DNA of 64,000 bases from Hericium rajendrae (Eukaryota; Basidiomycota; Agaricomycetes; Russulales; Hericiaceae). Below are positions 55,585-64,000 of this stretch, piece by piece. Location of the stretch: positions 124,001 to 188,000 of the forward strand of contig JAVRDV010000018.1 of NCBI GenBank assembly GCA_033439255.1. Direction: 5' to 3'. A model generated the notes under the pieces. That model had not been told where the DNA came from and did not search any database. It saw only the letters and a program-made list of their open reading frames with translations. How positions within the stretch are numbered: the first letter of the stretch is position 1; each line of letters starts with the position of its first letter. The position numbers and the translations under genes were made by a program.

Positions 55585-56400
55585 TATGACCTTGTGAGCC
55601 CCTGCCCCAACCTAACCTCCTCACCCACCCCCTCAGCAAACATATACCAGCTAACCCAACCCCAACCCCAACCACCAACCCAACCACCAACTCAACTGCC
55701 AACCCAACTGATCCCAACCTCAACCAGCATGACTGCAAAAGCTACTTTGTGGTATACAGTCTGGAGTCTTATAGACTCATTATGAGATCTCTCAGTTTTA
55801 CTGTCAGTCCAGACTGACAATGGCTCTTAGATGTCATGTCATGTATACACTTTTCAGCAGATATCTGCAATTTTTTGTCTCCCATCTGCATTCTTTGTCT
55901 AAACTCCACACTTGAGTCCAACCTGTCATCTGTGTCTGACCAAAAATGCAGATAACCTGAAAACTTCCATAACCAGCACAATCTGAAAAACTCAGACAGA
56001 TGCGTGACAGGACTCGGACATCTGGGAAATAACCCGGACAATGTCCATCCTGCCTGGACATGACATGTGAACATGATAGTCACAGTGTTATGTCATCTTC
56101 TTTTCTCAGATGCAACCTGCAAGACCTATCCTGGCAGTCCACCATGCTCTCAGCCATGATATTGAGTTAGTCTTAGCTACCTGCAGTCTAAATTTGACCA
56201 TAAAGCTAAATAATAATAAATTGTCGAAGTTTTTGAACTGGTTACCATGGACTAGCTTTTGTGATCATGCCAGTTGAGGTTGGGATAGGTTGGGTTGATG
56301 GTTGGATTAGTAGTTGGGGTTGGCAGTTGGGGTTGAGGTTGAGTTAGACAGTATATGTTTTTCTGGGGGTGTGAGGGTTGGGTTGGTCTGGGGCTCAAAA
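55585..56400. mobile_element. CCAACC-family element with inverted termini
   Basis: The left arm (55,585-55,750) and the inverted right arm (56,400-56,230) both read GAGCCCC, CCAACC-rich sequence, AACATATAC, further CAACCCCAAC repeats, and CATGAYNRCAAAAGCTA. The interior has CCGGAC/TCCAGAC motifs and a GGACATTGTCC-like palindrome but no gene. The right half is homologous to 20,826-21,335. Confidence 0.65.
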
Positions 56401-56574
56401 GACTATGACTCAGTACTATTCTGAATATTTGTGCATGAAAATAAAGCAAAAACATCACGAAAAGCTTCATCTTTCCCTTTTACTCAGATATGATCTGCTA
56501 TGATCTGCAGACCATAAATCTTTCTGGTGATGTAAGCAACATGTTGTCATGAATCACCCATTGGTCTTCTTCAT

Positions 56575-56720
56575 TCCCTTTGTTCCCTATATGGACACTC
56601 CCTTGTTATGTCCCCTTGTTCCCCTTTAGGATATCCCTTGTTCCCCTTTGAGACATCTCTTGTTCCCCTTCCCCTTGTTCCCCTTTCAGGATATCCCTTG
56701 TTCCCCTTTGGGCTATCCTT
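56575..56720 (+). repeat. Minisatellite of CCCTTGTTCCCCTTT units
   Basis: Five to six variable units with the core TCCCTTGTTCCCCTTT, some extended by AGGATA or GAGACA, immediately upstream of AGTATATATAGGGC (56,724-56,737), which looks like a TATA box. It may act as a promoter-proximal repeat. Confidence 0.75.
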
Positions 56721-56724
56721 CCAG

Positions 56725-57130
56725 TATATATAGGGCTGCCTTTCTGACTGGCTTCCTCAGTTTGTCCACTTGACTCTCCAGTCCCATTGTACCCTAGACA
56801 TTCTCAGCCTGTCTCTACTCTCTATGACATCCTCTGCTCTTTGATCCTTAATCCCTTGGGGTGACTTGGATGGCTTCACTGTTCCCCTGAACCCAGTCTT
56901 GATACATGTCACAACTTTCCATTCTAAACAGGCTGTTCCACCCATTCTGCAGAAAACTCAGACTCCAGGGTCATGTCTCGAGAATGAACGTGACACCCCA
57001 AACAACATCCTCACTGTTCAGAAAAAATCTGAATGTCCAAGGTAAAATCTGGACATCCAGGTCTGGATTTTTGGTGTCCAGGTCCAGAAAACAAAACCCA
57101 GACTTTCACGTCCTGAATGTTCTCAAGCTA
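56725..57130. mobile_element. Transposon-derived sequence with TATA box and inverted duplicate at the window end
   Basis: The minus-strand frame near 56,905-56,846 reads FRGTVKPSKSPQGIKDQ, and the same coding phrase appears on the plus strand at 63,945-64,000. At 57,000-57,125 is a degraded CCAGAC/GGACATCC cluster like the MITE termini at 46,270. Positions 57,131-58,459 are AT-rich and contain only short frames; I see no supported gene there. Confidence 0.4.
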
Positions 57131-58459
57131 TTATGTTTCAATTTGGCATTAATGTCATGTACATGCAGCACAGCCACACACTTGATGACAACTGTGCTCT
57201 TCCCACACATTTGACATTTGCTTCTGTTTGCTTCAAATCTGCTCTTCGTCGCTCATCAACATGATCAGCATGAAGCTGCACAGGATTCAATATAGTGGCT
57301 ATGTAATGTTTGCATCAAAGCACTGACATATGCCCTCAATGGTGAGTGGATGACTTTCTGTGGCCTTATTTCTATGATATGGTATGTTATAACGAAGGGG
57401 CCAGGTACATGGCAAAGCCCACTACCTGAGCCCTCGAGCAGTCCTTGAGTGGTGTTGTACCCAGCGTTCCTCATTTGTCTGCAATTTTTGAACATCAATA
57501 TCTTTACGATGTGCTCATATTCTGATAGTCGACAAAGCATAGAAGACAATAAGACACTATGGTGTGTGAGACTTGAGAGATAGAATCACGTATGTTACCT
57601 CATGCATTCAAGTGGAGTTCATTGTACACATTGTGACTAGAATACTATAAGCATCGGCATGCACTAAGGTCTGAAATTTCACACAGACATGAGATAACAT
57701 GGAACATATATGACTGTCAAATCAAAAGGCAGTTTTTGGACAATTTCAGGTCATAGCCTTTGATTTTGTGCGAGGTACTGGGCACGATGATGTGTAGATG
57801 TTGCTGAGATGGAGTCAAATGTCATAAACATAAAATCCTGCATCAAAAGTGAATCAGAGTGGGGGCCCTAAGACCTACTACCTAAGGGTAGCAGGAATTG
57901 AGATTGATCATTTCATTATGAGATTGCAAATGTAAAAAAATATGTTGGTTTTATTGCATGGTGTAAACTGTAGGCCAAAGAAGAATTGTTTAACAAGACA
58001 TGATAGAGCTGGCACTCTGCCGGTCTTGGTAAGTAAAGGTTAAAATTGAAGTTTATGGTACAATTGGTATAGCCAAAGTGCATGATCAGACATATTGGAC
58101 AAGTAATATTAGATGGTGGTATGTACATGAGTTAGAATTATTGTATGTAACTATGGAGTTTTCATGTCATAGCAAGATTTTAAGAAGATGCATCAATATA
58201 GGAGAAGATATGTTGACTTGTTGACAATGCACTGTCAAGCATGGCACATTGATCATACCACATGCCCCACAGATACATTATGTGCATTGTGAATATAGAG
58301 ATGGGGTGTGTCGTTGACATGATGCTTAGGTCGAGGCTGCCTGACAGGTTTTGTGTATTGACTATGTATGTGATTACACTATATAATATTATTATAATTA
58401 TCAGAAGCTTGAGAAAGTAGCAGTACACACACAATATAATTGTCTGCAATGTAACCCAC

Positions 58460-58946
58460 TGTAACGGACGATAGAGGTCGAGCCGCTACTGCCCAGGAAG
58501 TCCAAGGTAGGCGAGCAAGTGAGGAGGGTATAAAGGTGTCGTAGACCTCCTAGAGAGAGTCCACGAGCTAGAGCTAACAGAACCGAGGATGCCTCAGTCC
58601 TGCAGCCAAGCAGATGAGTGATGAGCTGGCACCTCCTCTGAGGGCCAGCAGCAGATATAGACCTCCTGATGAGGGTTTTGGGGGCCACACACCTTCCTTT
58701 GAGGGTTGGATCCCAAGAGAACCTTTCAGATATGAGGAGAACAAGCAGAGACTGAGACAAAAGCAGACAGATGGTGGTGAGTTGGCAAGATAGATCCTTA
58801 TTCCCAATAAGGAAATCCGCTCTAAGTACATGATTCAAACTCAGCTATCCTAATAAGGAAACTCTGCAAAACTCGAAAAGTAAGCCAGGTAGAAAAGAGT
58901 AAGAAAGTAGAAGACTATAGTAGTAACTGATAAACCATCCGTTACA
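58460..58946 (-). repeat. 3' LTR of the young element
   Basis: 487 bp, TGTAACGG...CCGTTACA, with CCCAC duplicated outside it. A GGGTATAAAGG box lies on the plus strand near 58,526; whether it is used is unclear. Confidence 0.92.
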
Positions 58947-59949
58947 GAGCCCCCCCACTTTCTTGGTCTTTGAGACTCCTGAACACAAAGTGAGTAGTGC
59001 AAAGCTGAGAATGAACAAAGCAGAAAGGGAACAAGACAAAATTAGAAAAGAAGAAAAAGGGTTAAAGTAGAAAAATCAGAGAAAAATCTAGAGAAGAAAG
59101 TAGAAACAAGATAAAAGTGAAAAATTAGAGTGAAAATTTGGAGAAGAAAATTGAAGAGAAAATCTGCATGTGAAGCTCTGCAGCTCCAGACTTAACTGCA
59201 CCAAGCTCTCTTAACAGAGCAGCCTCCAACCCTAGCCAAGCTACAAGTCCTCCAGCTGCAGCACTTCACATCCCAAAAGGGAAGGATGAAAGATGCTAAG
59301 CCAAGGCCACAGGCTATCTCAGCCACCCAGACTCCAGACTGCTCTCAGCAAAGAGACAGGATCTCTTCAGCTCCTGGGTCTCCAAGCTGGTCTCAGGATG
59401 GCTGAGGCCTGAGGCATTCAGCCACTCCTCCAGTCTGCTCACAGCAGGAAGGCAGGATCTCACAAGCTCCTATGCAGCTCCCAGCTGCTCTCAGCCCTAA
59501 GGGTCTGACTCCAAAGGAATGCTGGATCCAGTGCTCTGCAAGGCTCCAGCCTCCCTCCTATACATCCCTATAGCCCCCCATCGCTAGCTCTGTGCAGGTA
59601 CTCCCAGTAGATGGACAGGGGGAGCGAAACCTCCATACCTCTAAGGTCCCAAAATCCTGAAAACTGTGCCACAGGCCCTAGTCACACAAGCCCCCCCAGA
59701 CTCCGCATCAGAAACTAGATGGAAGTCCAAAATATGGGTGGATGGTGGGGTCGAGGACGGACAATGAGTGAGGCGTGCGAGCCCCCCCAGACTGGTGCAG
59801 GAGATTTGAGTTGAGAGTAGACAGGATTGAATGAGGATCACAGAGCGTAAGAGCAGCGAGGGTTGCAGATAAGCAGAAAGGGATGGATGCCATCCCTAGG
59901 ATGTTGAAGGAGATGAGGATGGAGAGAAGGGATTTGCGGAGCAAGATCA

Positions 59950-62250
59950 GGTCGGATTAGGACGTGTGAGGGCGCGTTTTGGAGGTGTGATCAATGCGGA
60001 GGAGATGCAAAAATCTGCTTGTTGATTAGTGGTCTGGATGCCGAGATATGGCCGAGCCAAAAGAGGCCTAAATCGCCAAGTAACTTGCTGGATGACTACC
60101 CAAGCCATAGAATACCCCAGAGCTCATATAGGGATTCAAAAGCGTTTGAGTATACGAGCAGAGCGCAAAAATTCCCATCCAAATCGGTCCAGAAATGAAG
60201 GAGATGTGGCAGAATAGGGAGGAAGGCTAGCTGCAAAGGCCAGACGAAGGTTGAATGGGAACGGCTGGGCGGATAACCACGATTGAAGGCTTGTTCGAAT
60301 CCCTTTTATGAACATGTTAAGGGACAGAAGAGTTTGCGGCGATAGCACATGTGGATCGAGCGCTACAAGCCTTCTAAGGCACCCAAGAGCGCCACCTGTT
60401 CCATTGGAATCCAACGGAATGCGATGGTGCTCCTGGAGATGTTTTGGGCGCCCCAGAATACGACGATTATTGCGGTCCAGATGCAAAAATCCGCTTAGGA
60501 ATTGGTCCACGGATGGCAGAGATACGGATACACAGTCTGGGCCCTTCCCAGAGGCTGTAGCCCCGTAGGTGGAATGGGAATGGCTGGTCGTATCAGGTCG
60601 TATGAGGGCTTGTTGGAATCGCATTGAAAACGCAAACTTGGGCGTTCAAACTGTTTGACAATCCGCCAGATATTCGGCCTTGGGTGTAGAGATAAGTCTG
60701 GCCTGAAAAACAGGCAGGGCCAGAGAGATGGCGAAGAAAGGAGCCTCTCAGGGCAGAACAAATGCAGGAATACGAAAGCGAATTCTCAGTGGATTCCACC
60801 GAGAAAAATTTCGAAAGAATTGGAGGAGAATTGAAGAAGATACAAGAAAATTTCGCCCCAGAGGGAGGAGGAAGAGGAGATGATTCGATCTTGAGAACGG
60901 CTGGACCAATCAGCACGATCTTGGGCTTGTTGTAAAGCGTTTGCAAAGGGTAGGCTGAATGTAGGAAGAACAGGAGGAATGAAGCTCCAGTGGATACCAC
61001 AGAGCTTCATCCAAGTGCCACTACATCGCCCAGGGTCGCCCAAGTCCGGCCATTGGCAGCCCCCCCAGCCTCCTGGTCTTAAGACGAATGAATATGGTGA
61101 AATAAAGGAATAGATGACAAGAAACCGCTTGTTGATAGCACCCCTGGTCACGGAGATATGGAGCTGGGGCTGCCTGGGGAATCCCCTGGACTATGGACAC
61201 AATTCCGGAGGAACGGCTGGACGTCCCTCAAATCGTTTTGGCGTTCTGTTACCGGGTCAATAATGCAAGTCGAGTGCAAAAGACCGCTTCGAAATCGGTC
61301 CAGTATTAAGGGAGATACCAGCTGGCACTCAGGAGGGGCAGCAGGGTGAGTAGCCCCTCGAGCATAATGAGAACCGGTGGTCGGATCTGGACGTATGAGG
61401 GCTTGTTCGAAGCGTATTCACAACGCGAACTCGGGCCAAAAGTCCGTTTGGTCATAGCTAGCATAGGCGCCACGCTATGGCCATCTTAGCGCACCAGGAA
61501 GCGTCCTTGATACCCTCGGATTCCAAGGGGATGGCTGGACACTCTGAGAAGCATCCTGGCGAGCGGAACGGTCCTAAAGGCACACATTGACGTGCAAAAA
61601 CCCGGTTCCAAATCGATAGAGGGAAAGGAGAGATACAGCAGTGCAATATGATCTCTCCTCCAGGCAGAGCAGGATCGCCGATGAAATGGGAAGTAGGGCT
61701 CCAATCAGCTCGTGCAAGGGCTCGTTGGATTCATGTGGATGGTCCGAATCGAGGCGTCCTGTCCGTATAAGGATCGGCGAAGAACTGACTTCAGGAGCCC
61801 CAATATAGTCCGGCCATAGGAGATAAGCTATGGCGAAGATTTGATGAGCTGGGTCTTCTCCCAGGGTGGAAGCGGTTATGCGAAGGTGTAACGAATGCTC
61901 CATGGATTCCACGGAGCAAGTTTCGAAGGAATAGAAGAAAGGTTGAAGGAAATACAGCAAAATTTCGCTTCAGAGGGAGGATGAGGAGAGCATGAAGATA
62001 TCTTGACAACTGCTGGAGCGCTTGAGACGTTCTTGGGCTCGTTCGAAAGCGTTTGAGAAGGCGAAGAGGATGGTGGAGTGGTTTAAGGAGCAGGGGCAAC
62101 GTACAAAGCATGATTTGCGTCCAAAACCTCCCTACATCGCCTGACAGAGCCTGATCTCAGCGATCTACAGCCCCCCCAGCCTCCTGGACTTGAAGCGAGG
62201 TGGAAAGCGTTTGAAAAGCGAATAGGATACAAAAGAAACCGAGGGAATCC
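59950..62250 (-). repeat. Array of degenerate modules of about 330 bp inside the young LTR element
   Basis: A block GCAAAAANCCGCTTNG...ATCGGTCCA...GGAGATANGG recurs near 60,005, 60,165, 60,482, 61,117, 61,275 and 61,590. A second block GGGAACGGCTGGNCGGATCA...GAGGGCTTGTTCGAA recurs near 60,255, 60,580, 61,370 and 61,695. A third, AAAATTTCG...AGAGGGAGGA, recurs near 60,846 and 61,960. GGAGGCTGGGGGGGCT on the minus strand recurs near 61,065 and 62,175, with variants near 59,690 and 59,780. Divergence among modules far exceeds LTR divergence. Confidence 0.6.
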
Positions 62251-62267
62251 ATCCAGAAATGAGAGAG

Positions 62268-63053
62268 TTAGAGAGGGGGTGAACTACCAGGCTCCCTGAC
62301 CCTCTCCTCGGCATGGGACTCCTCGAGGCGAGGCCCTGTTGATAGGGCAATGAAGCGAAGCATCTCTATAAGGACTAGAGATGCATATAGGGCCCTCCAA
62401 GCAGCCAGAATTGGGCCGAAGGAGGAGCCAGAGGCAGGGAGCTGCCCAGAGGAGGAGGAGGCCTGGAATGGCCGAGCGAGTCTTGCGTCGACAGACAGCG
62501 GCTGGAGAACACATGGGACATATTCTATGCGAAGGTAGGGAGCTCCTGGGACTGCCAGGGACATGGATTCCACGTCCCTGAGGTCCTCAACTCGAGGAGG
62601 AGGAGGAGTCTTGATGGCAGGAGGAAGAGCACCTGCATACCGGAATAGGATATCGACACCTTCGGCGACTCGTGCCTGCAATGTGCGCCAGGCCCAGCGA
62701 ACGTCCCAGGGAGATGGTGACCCATGGAGACAGGAACGGAGAACGAGATCCCTGTCGACCGTGAAGACAGACCTTGGGGGGTATGGCAGGCAAAACCAGA
62801 CTTGATCGAGCGACGATTGAAGTCGCTCGATGACCTCTAAGGCAAAATGGAGCAAGGGCTCCCTGATCTGAAACCGATGGGCTTGGATACCAAGCCCATT
62901 GTCGACAAGATCGCTGTCGACAAAGGAATGAGACCGGAGAGCGAGAACGCGGCTCTCCAGTGAATGGCGATAAGACGACTTGACATCGTCACTTGAGATA
63001 AGGAACCTGGACATGGATGCCACGTCCAGGGAGAGGGAAACTGAATGAGGCAT
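62268..63053 (-). CDS. Uninterrupted 261-aa frame of the young LTR element
   Basis: First long frame after the 5' LTR on the minus strand. It is Leu/Ser/Arg-rich and mostly helical by composition (SYRHSLESRVLALRSH, LLHFALEVIERLQSSLDQVW), with a Pro-rich linker (PPAIKTPPPPRV). There is no zinc knuckle and no recognised domain. By position it could be a gag-derived protein, but that is inference. Confidence 0.45.
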   Translation of the reverse strand: MPHSVSLSLDVASMSRFLISSDDVKSSYRHSLESRVLALRSHSFVDSDLVDNGLGIQAHRFQIREPLLHFALEVIERLQSSLDQVWFCLPYPPRSVFTVDRDLVLRSCLHGSPSPWDVRWAWRTLQARVAEGVDILFRYAGALPPAIKTPPPPRVEDLRDVESMSLAVPGAPYLRIEYVPCVLQPLSVDARLARPFQASSSSGQLPASGSSFGPILAAWRALYASLVLIEMLRFIALSTGPRLEESHAEERVREPGSSPPL

Positions 63054-63108
63054 GTGAAGTCCTCACCAGCCAGCCAGAGATGAGTGGACTTCCGGATGTA
63101 TCCACCTT

Positions 63109-63595
63109 TGTAACGGACGATAGAGGTCGAGCCGCTACTGCCCAGGAAGTCCAAGGTAGGCGAGCAAGTGAGGAGGGTATAAAGGTGTCGTAGACCTCCT
63201 AGAGAGAGTCCACGAGCTAGAGCTAACAGAACCGAGGATGCCTCAGTCCTGCAGCCAAGCAGATGAGTGATGAGCTGGCACCTCCTCTGAGGGCCAGCAG
63301 CAGATATAGACCTCCTGATGAGGGTTTTGGGGGCCACACACCTTCCTTTGAGGGTTGGATCCCAAGAGAACCTTTCAGATATGAGGAGAACAAGCAGAGA
63401 CTGAGACAAAAGCAGACAGATGGTGGTGAGTTGGCAAGATAGATCCTTATTCCCAATAAGGAAATCCGCTCTAAGTACATGATTCAAACTCAGCTATCCT
63501 AATAAGGAAACTCTGCAAAACTCGAAAAGTAAGCCAGGTAGAAAAGAGTAAGAAAGTAGAAGACTATAGTAGTAACTGATAAACCATCCGTTACA
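63109..63595 (-). repeat. 5' LTR of the young element
   Basis: 487 bp, the same as the other LTR at every position compared by eye, with CCCAC duplicated outside it. Confidence 0.92.
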
Positions 63596-63600
63596 CCCAC

Positions 63601-64000
63601 TGTCTCATTGTTTCTTCACATTCAGGAAGAGTATTTCTGCCTTGAGCATAGTGGAGCATATGAGTATACTCATGACACCTTGTAGCACAGAACATGATGT
63701 GATACTGTAGCTACACAGCTCTCAACACAGATGCAAGAGCATACACCTTGTCTACAGTGAGCTGATAAAGTACTCTGCATATGGAACATAGATCTTATAT
63801 TTGCTTTGATATAATACATCTACAAGATCAGTACATCAAGCATGGAGGCCTCCGTTGTATTGTGAAAGAAGAACAGGTTCTCACAGGATATGAGCACATC
63901 ACTGGCATTGAAATTTTGAAATTATTCAATCTATCTAGGATGAGCGCTGTCAAGACTAGGTTCAGGGGAACAGTGAAGCCATCCAAGTCACCCCAAGGGA
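63601..64000 (+). mobile_element. Continuation of the transposon-derived sequence interrupted by the young LTR element
   Basis: Follows the CCCAC duplication, so it is the other side of the insertion site. The end carries a plus-strand coding phrase (YEHITGIEILKLFNLS, then FRGTVKPSKSPQG) that is inverted relative to 56,905-56,846. It runs off the window edge; the family is not identified. Confidence 0.4.

Larger units (their letters stand above)
58460..63595 (-). mobile_element. Young non-autonomous LTR element with identical LTRs
   Basis: Two 487 bp LTRs (58,460-58,946 and 63,109-63,595), by eye identical, start TGTAACGG and end CCGTTACA. A 5 bp target duplication CCCAC is at 58,455-58,459 and 63,596-63,600. 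A purine-rich AAGAAAGTGGGGGGG next to the left LTR, read on the minus strand, is the polypurine tract, so the element is minus-oriented. The 4.16 kb interior shows no protease, reverse transcriptase or integrase motif. It carries one long open frame and an array of degenerate modules. The ends look whole; it must rely on another element for movement. Identical LTRs imply very recent insertion. Confidence 0.9.

Noticed and set aside
58401-58837. Protein gene starting inside the LTR of the young element
   Set aside because: The same frame exists in both LTR copies and continues into unrelated flanks; there is no domain.

Overview
The window reads as nuclear DNA of an agaricomycete (mushroom-forming basidiomycete), probably a polypore-like fungus, although the species cannot be named from the sequence. 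The reasons are short 45-70 bp introns with GTRAGT donors and CTRAY branch points, a YEN1/GEN1-type nuclease gene, a FYVE protein and a C2H2 factor with basidiomycete gene structure, and transposon families typical of Agaricomycetes.

Layout. Positions 1-31.5 kb are a nested transposon and repeat domain. They hold copies of an unusual modular repeat family (short intron, conserved hairpin, GC-rich stop-poor body, then a CTATAG or CTACAG tract), a decayed Ty3/gypsy element (about 10-19 kb) with a miniature LTR element inside it, a two-gene Tc1/mariner element (21.8-24.9 kb), a second miniature LTR element (26.3-27.3 kb) and a CpG-rich two-arm element (27.4-30.9 kb). Positions 32.3-46.2 kb are a host-gene island, with every confident gene on the minus strand: a protein with two RNase H1-type hybrid-binding domains, a FYVE protein, several poorly recognised small genes, a two-finger C2H2 protein and a Rad2/XPG-family Holliday-junction resolvase whose catalytic region looks damaged. 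Positions 46.3-64 kb are again transposons: a MITE 60 bp upstream of the nuclease start codon, a large transposase gene of a widespread agaricomycete family (47.5-52 kb), a divergently oriented hairpin/GC-body unit sharing its promoter region (53-54.4 kb), CCAACC-rich repeats, and a very young LTR element (58.46-63.60 kb) with identical 487 bp LTRs.

How it fits together. The most unusual signal is the modular family. At least five places carry a 37-48 nt predicted intron followed directly by a hairpin with arms AGAGTATCGCTCG / CGAGCGATACTCT, including one paired A-T to C-G change in the stem. After the hairpin comes a long stop-poor GC-rich body. The bodies range from CpG-rich to TpG/CpA-rich, as expected if the same material was progressively deaminated at methylated CpG. 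On the other side of the promoter a TATATAA box drives a ladder of small leader exons, then a CTATAG tract ending in TTTTTCAG/ATG, which in the 52 kb copy leads into the transposase. That copy therefore looks like an autonomous two-transcript element, and the others look like derivatives. I saw no CRISPR array, rRNA or clear functional tRNA.
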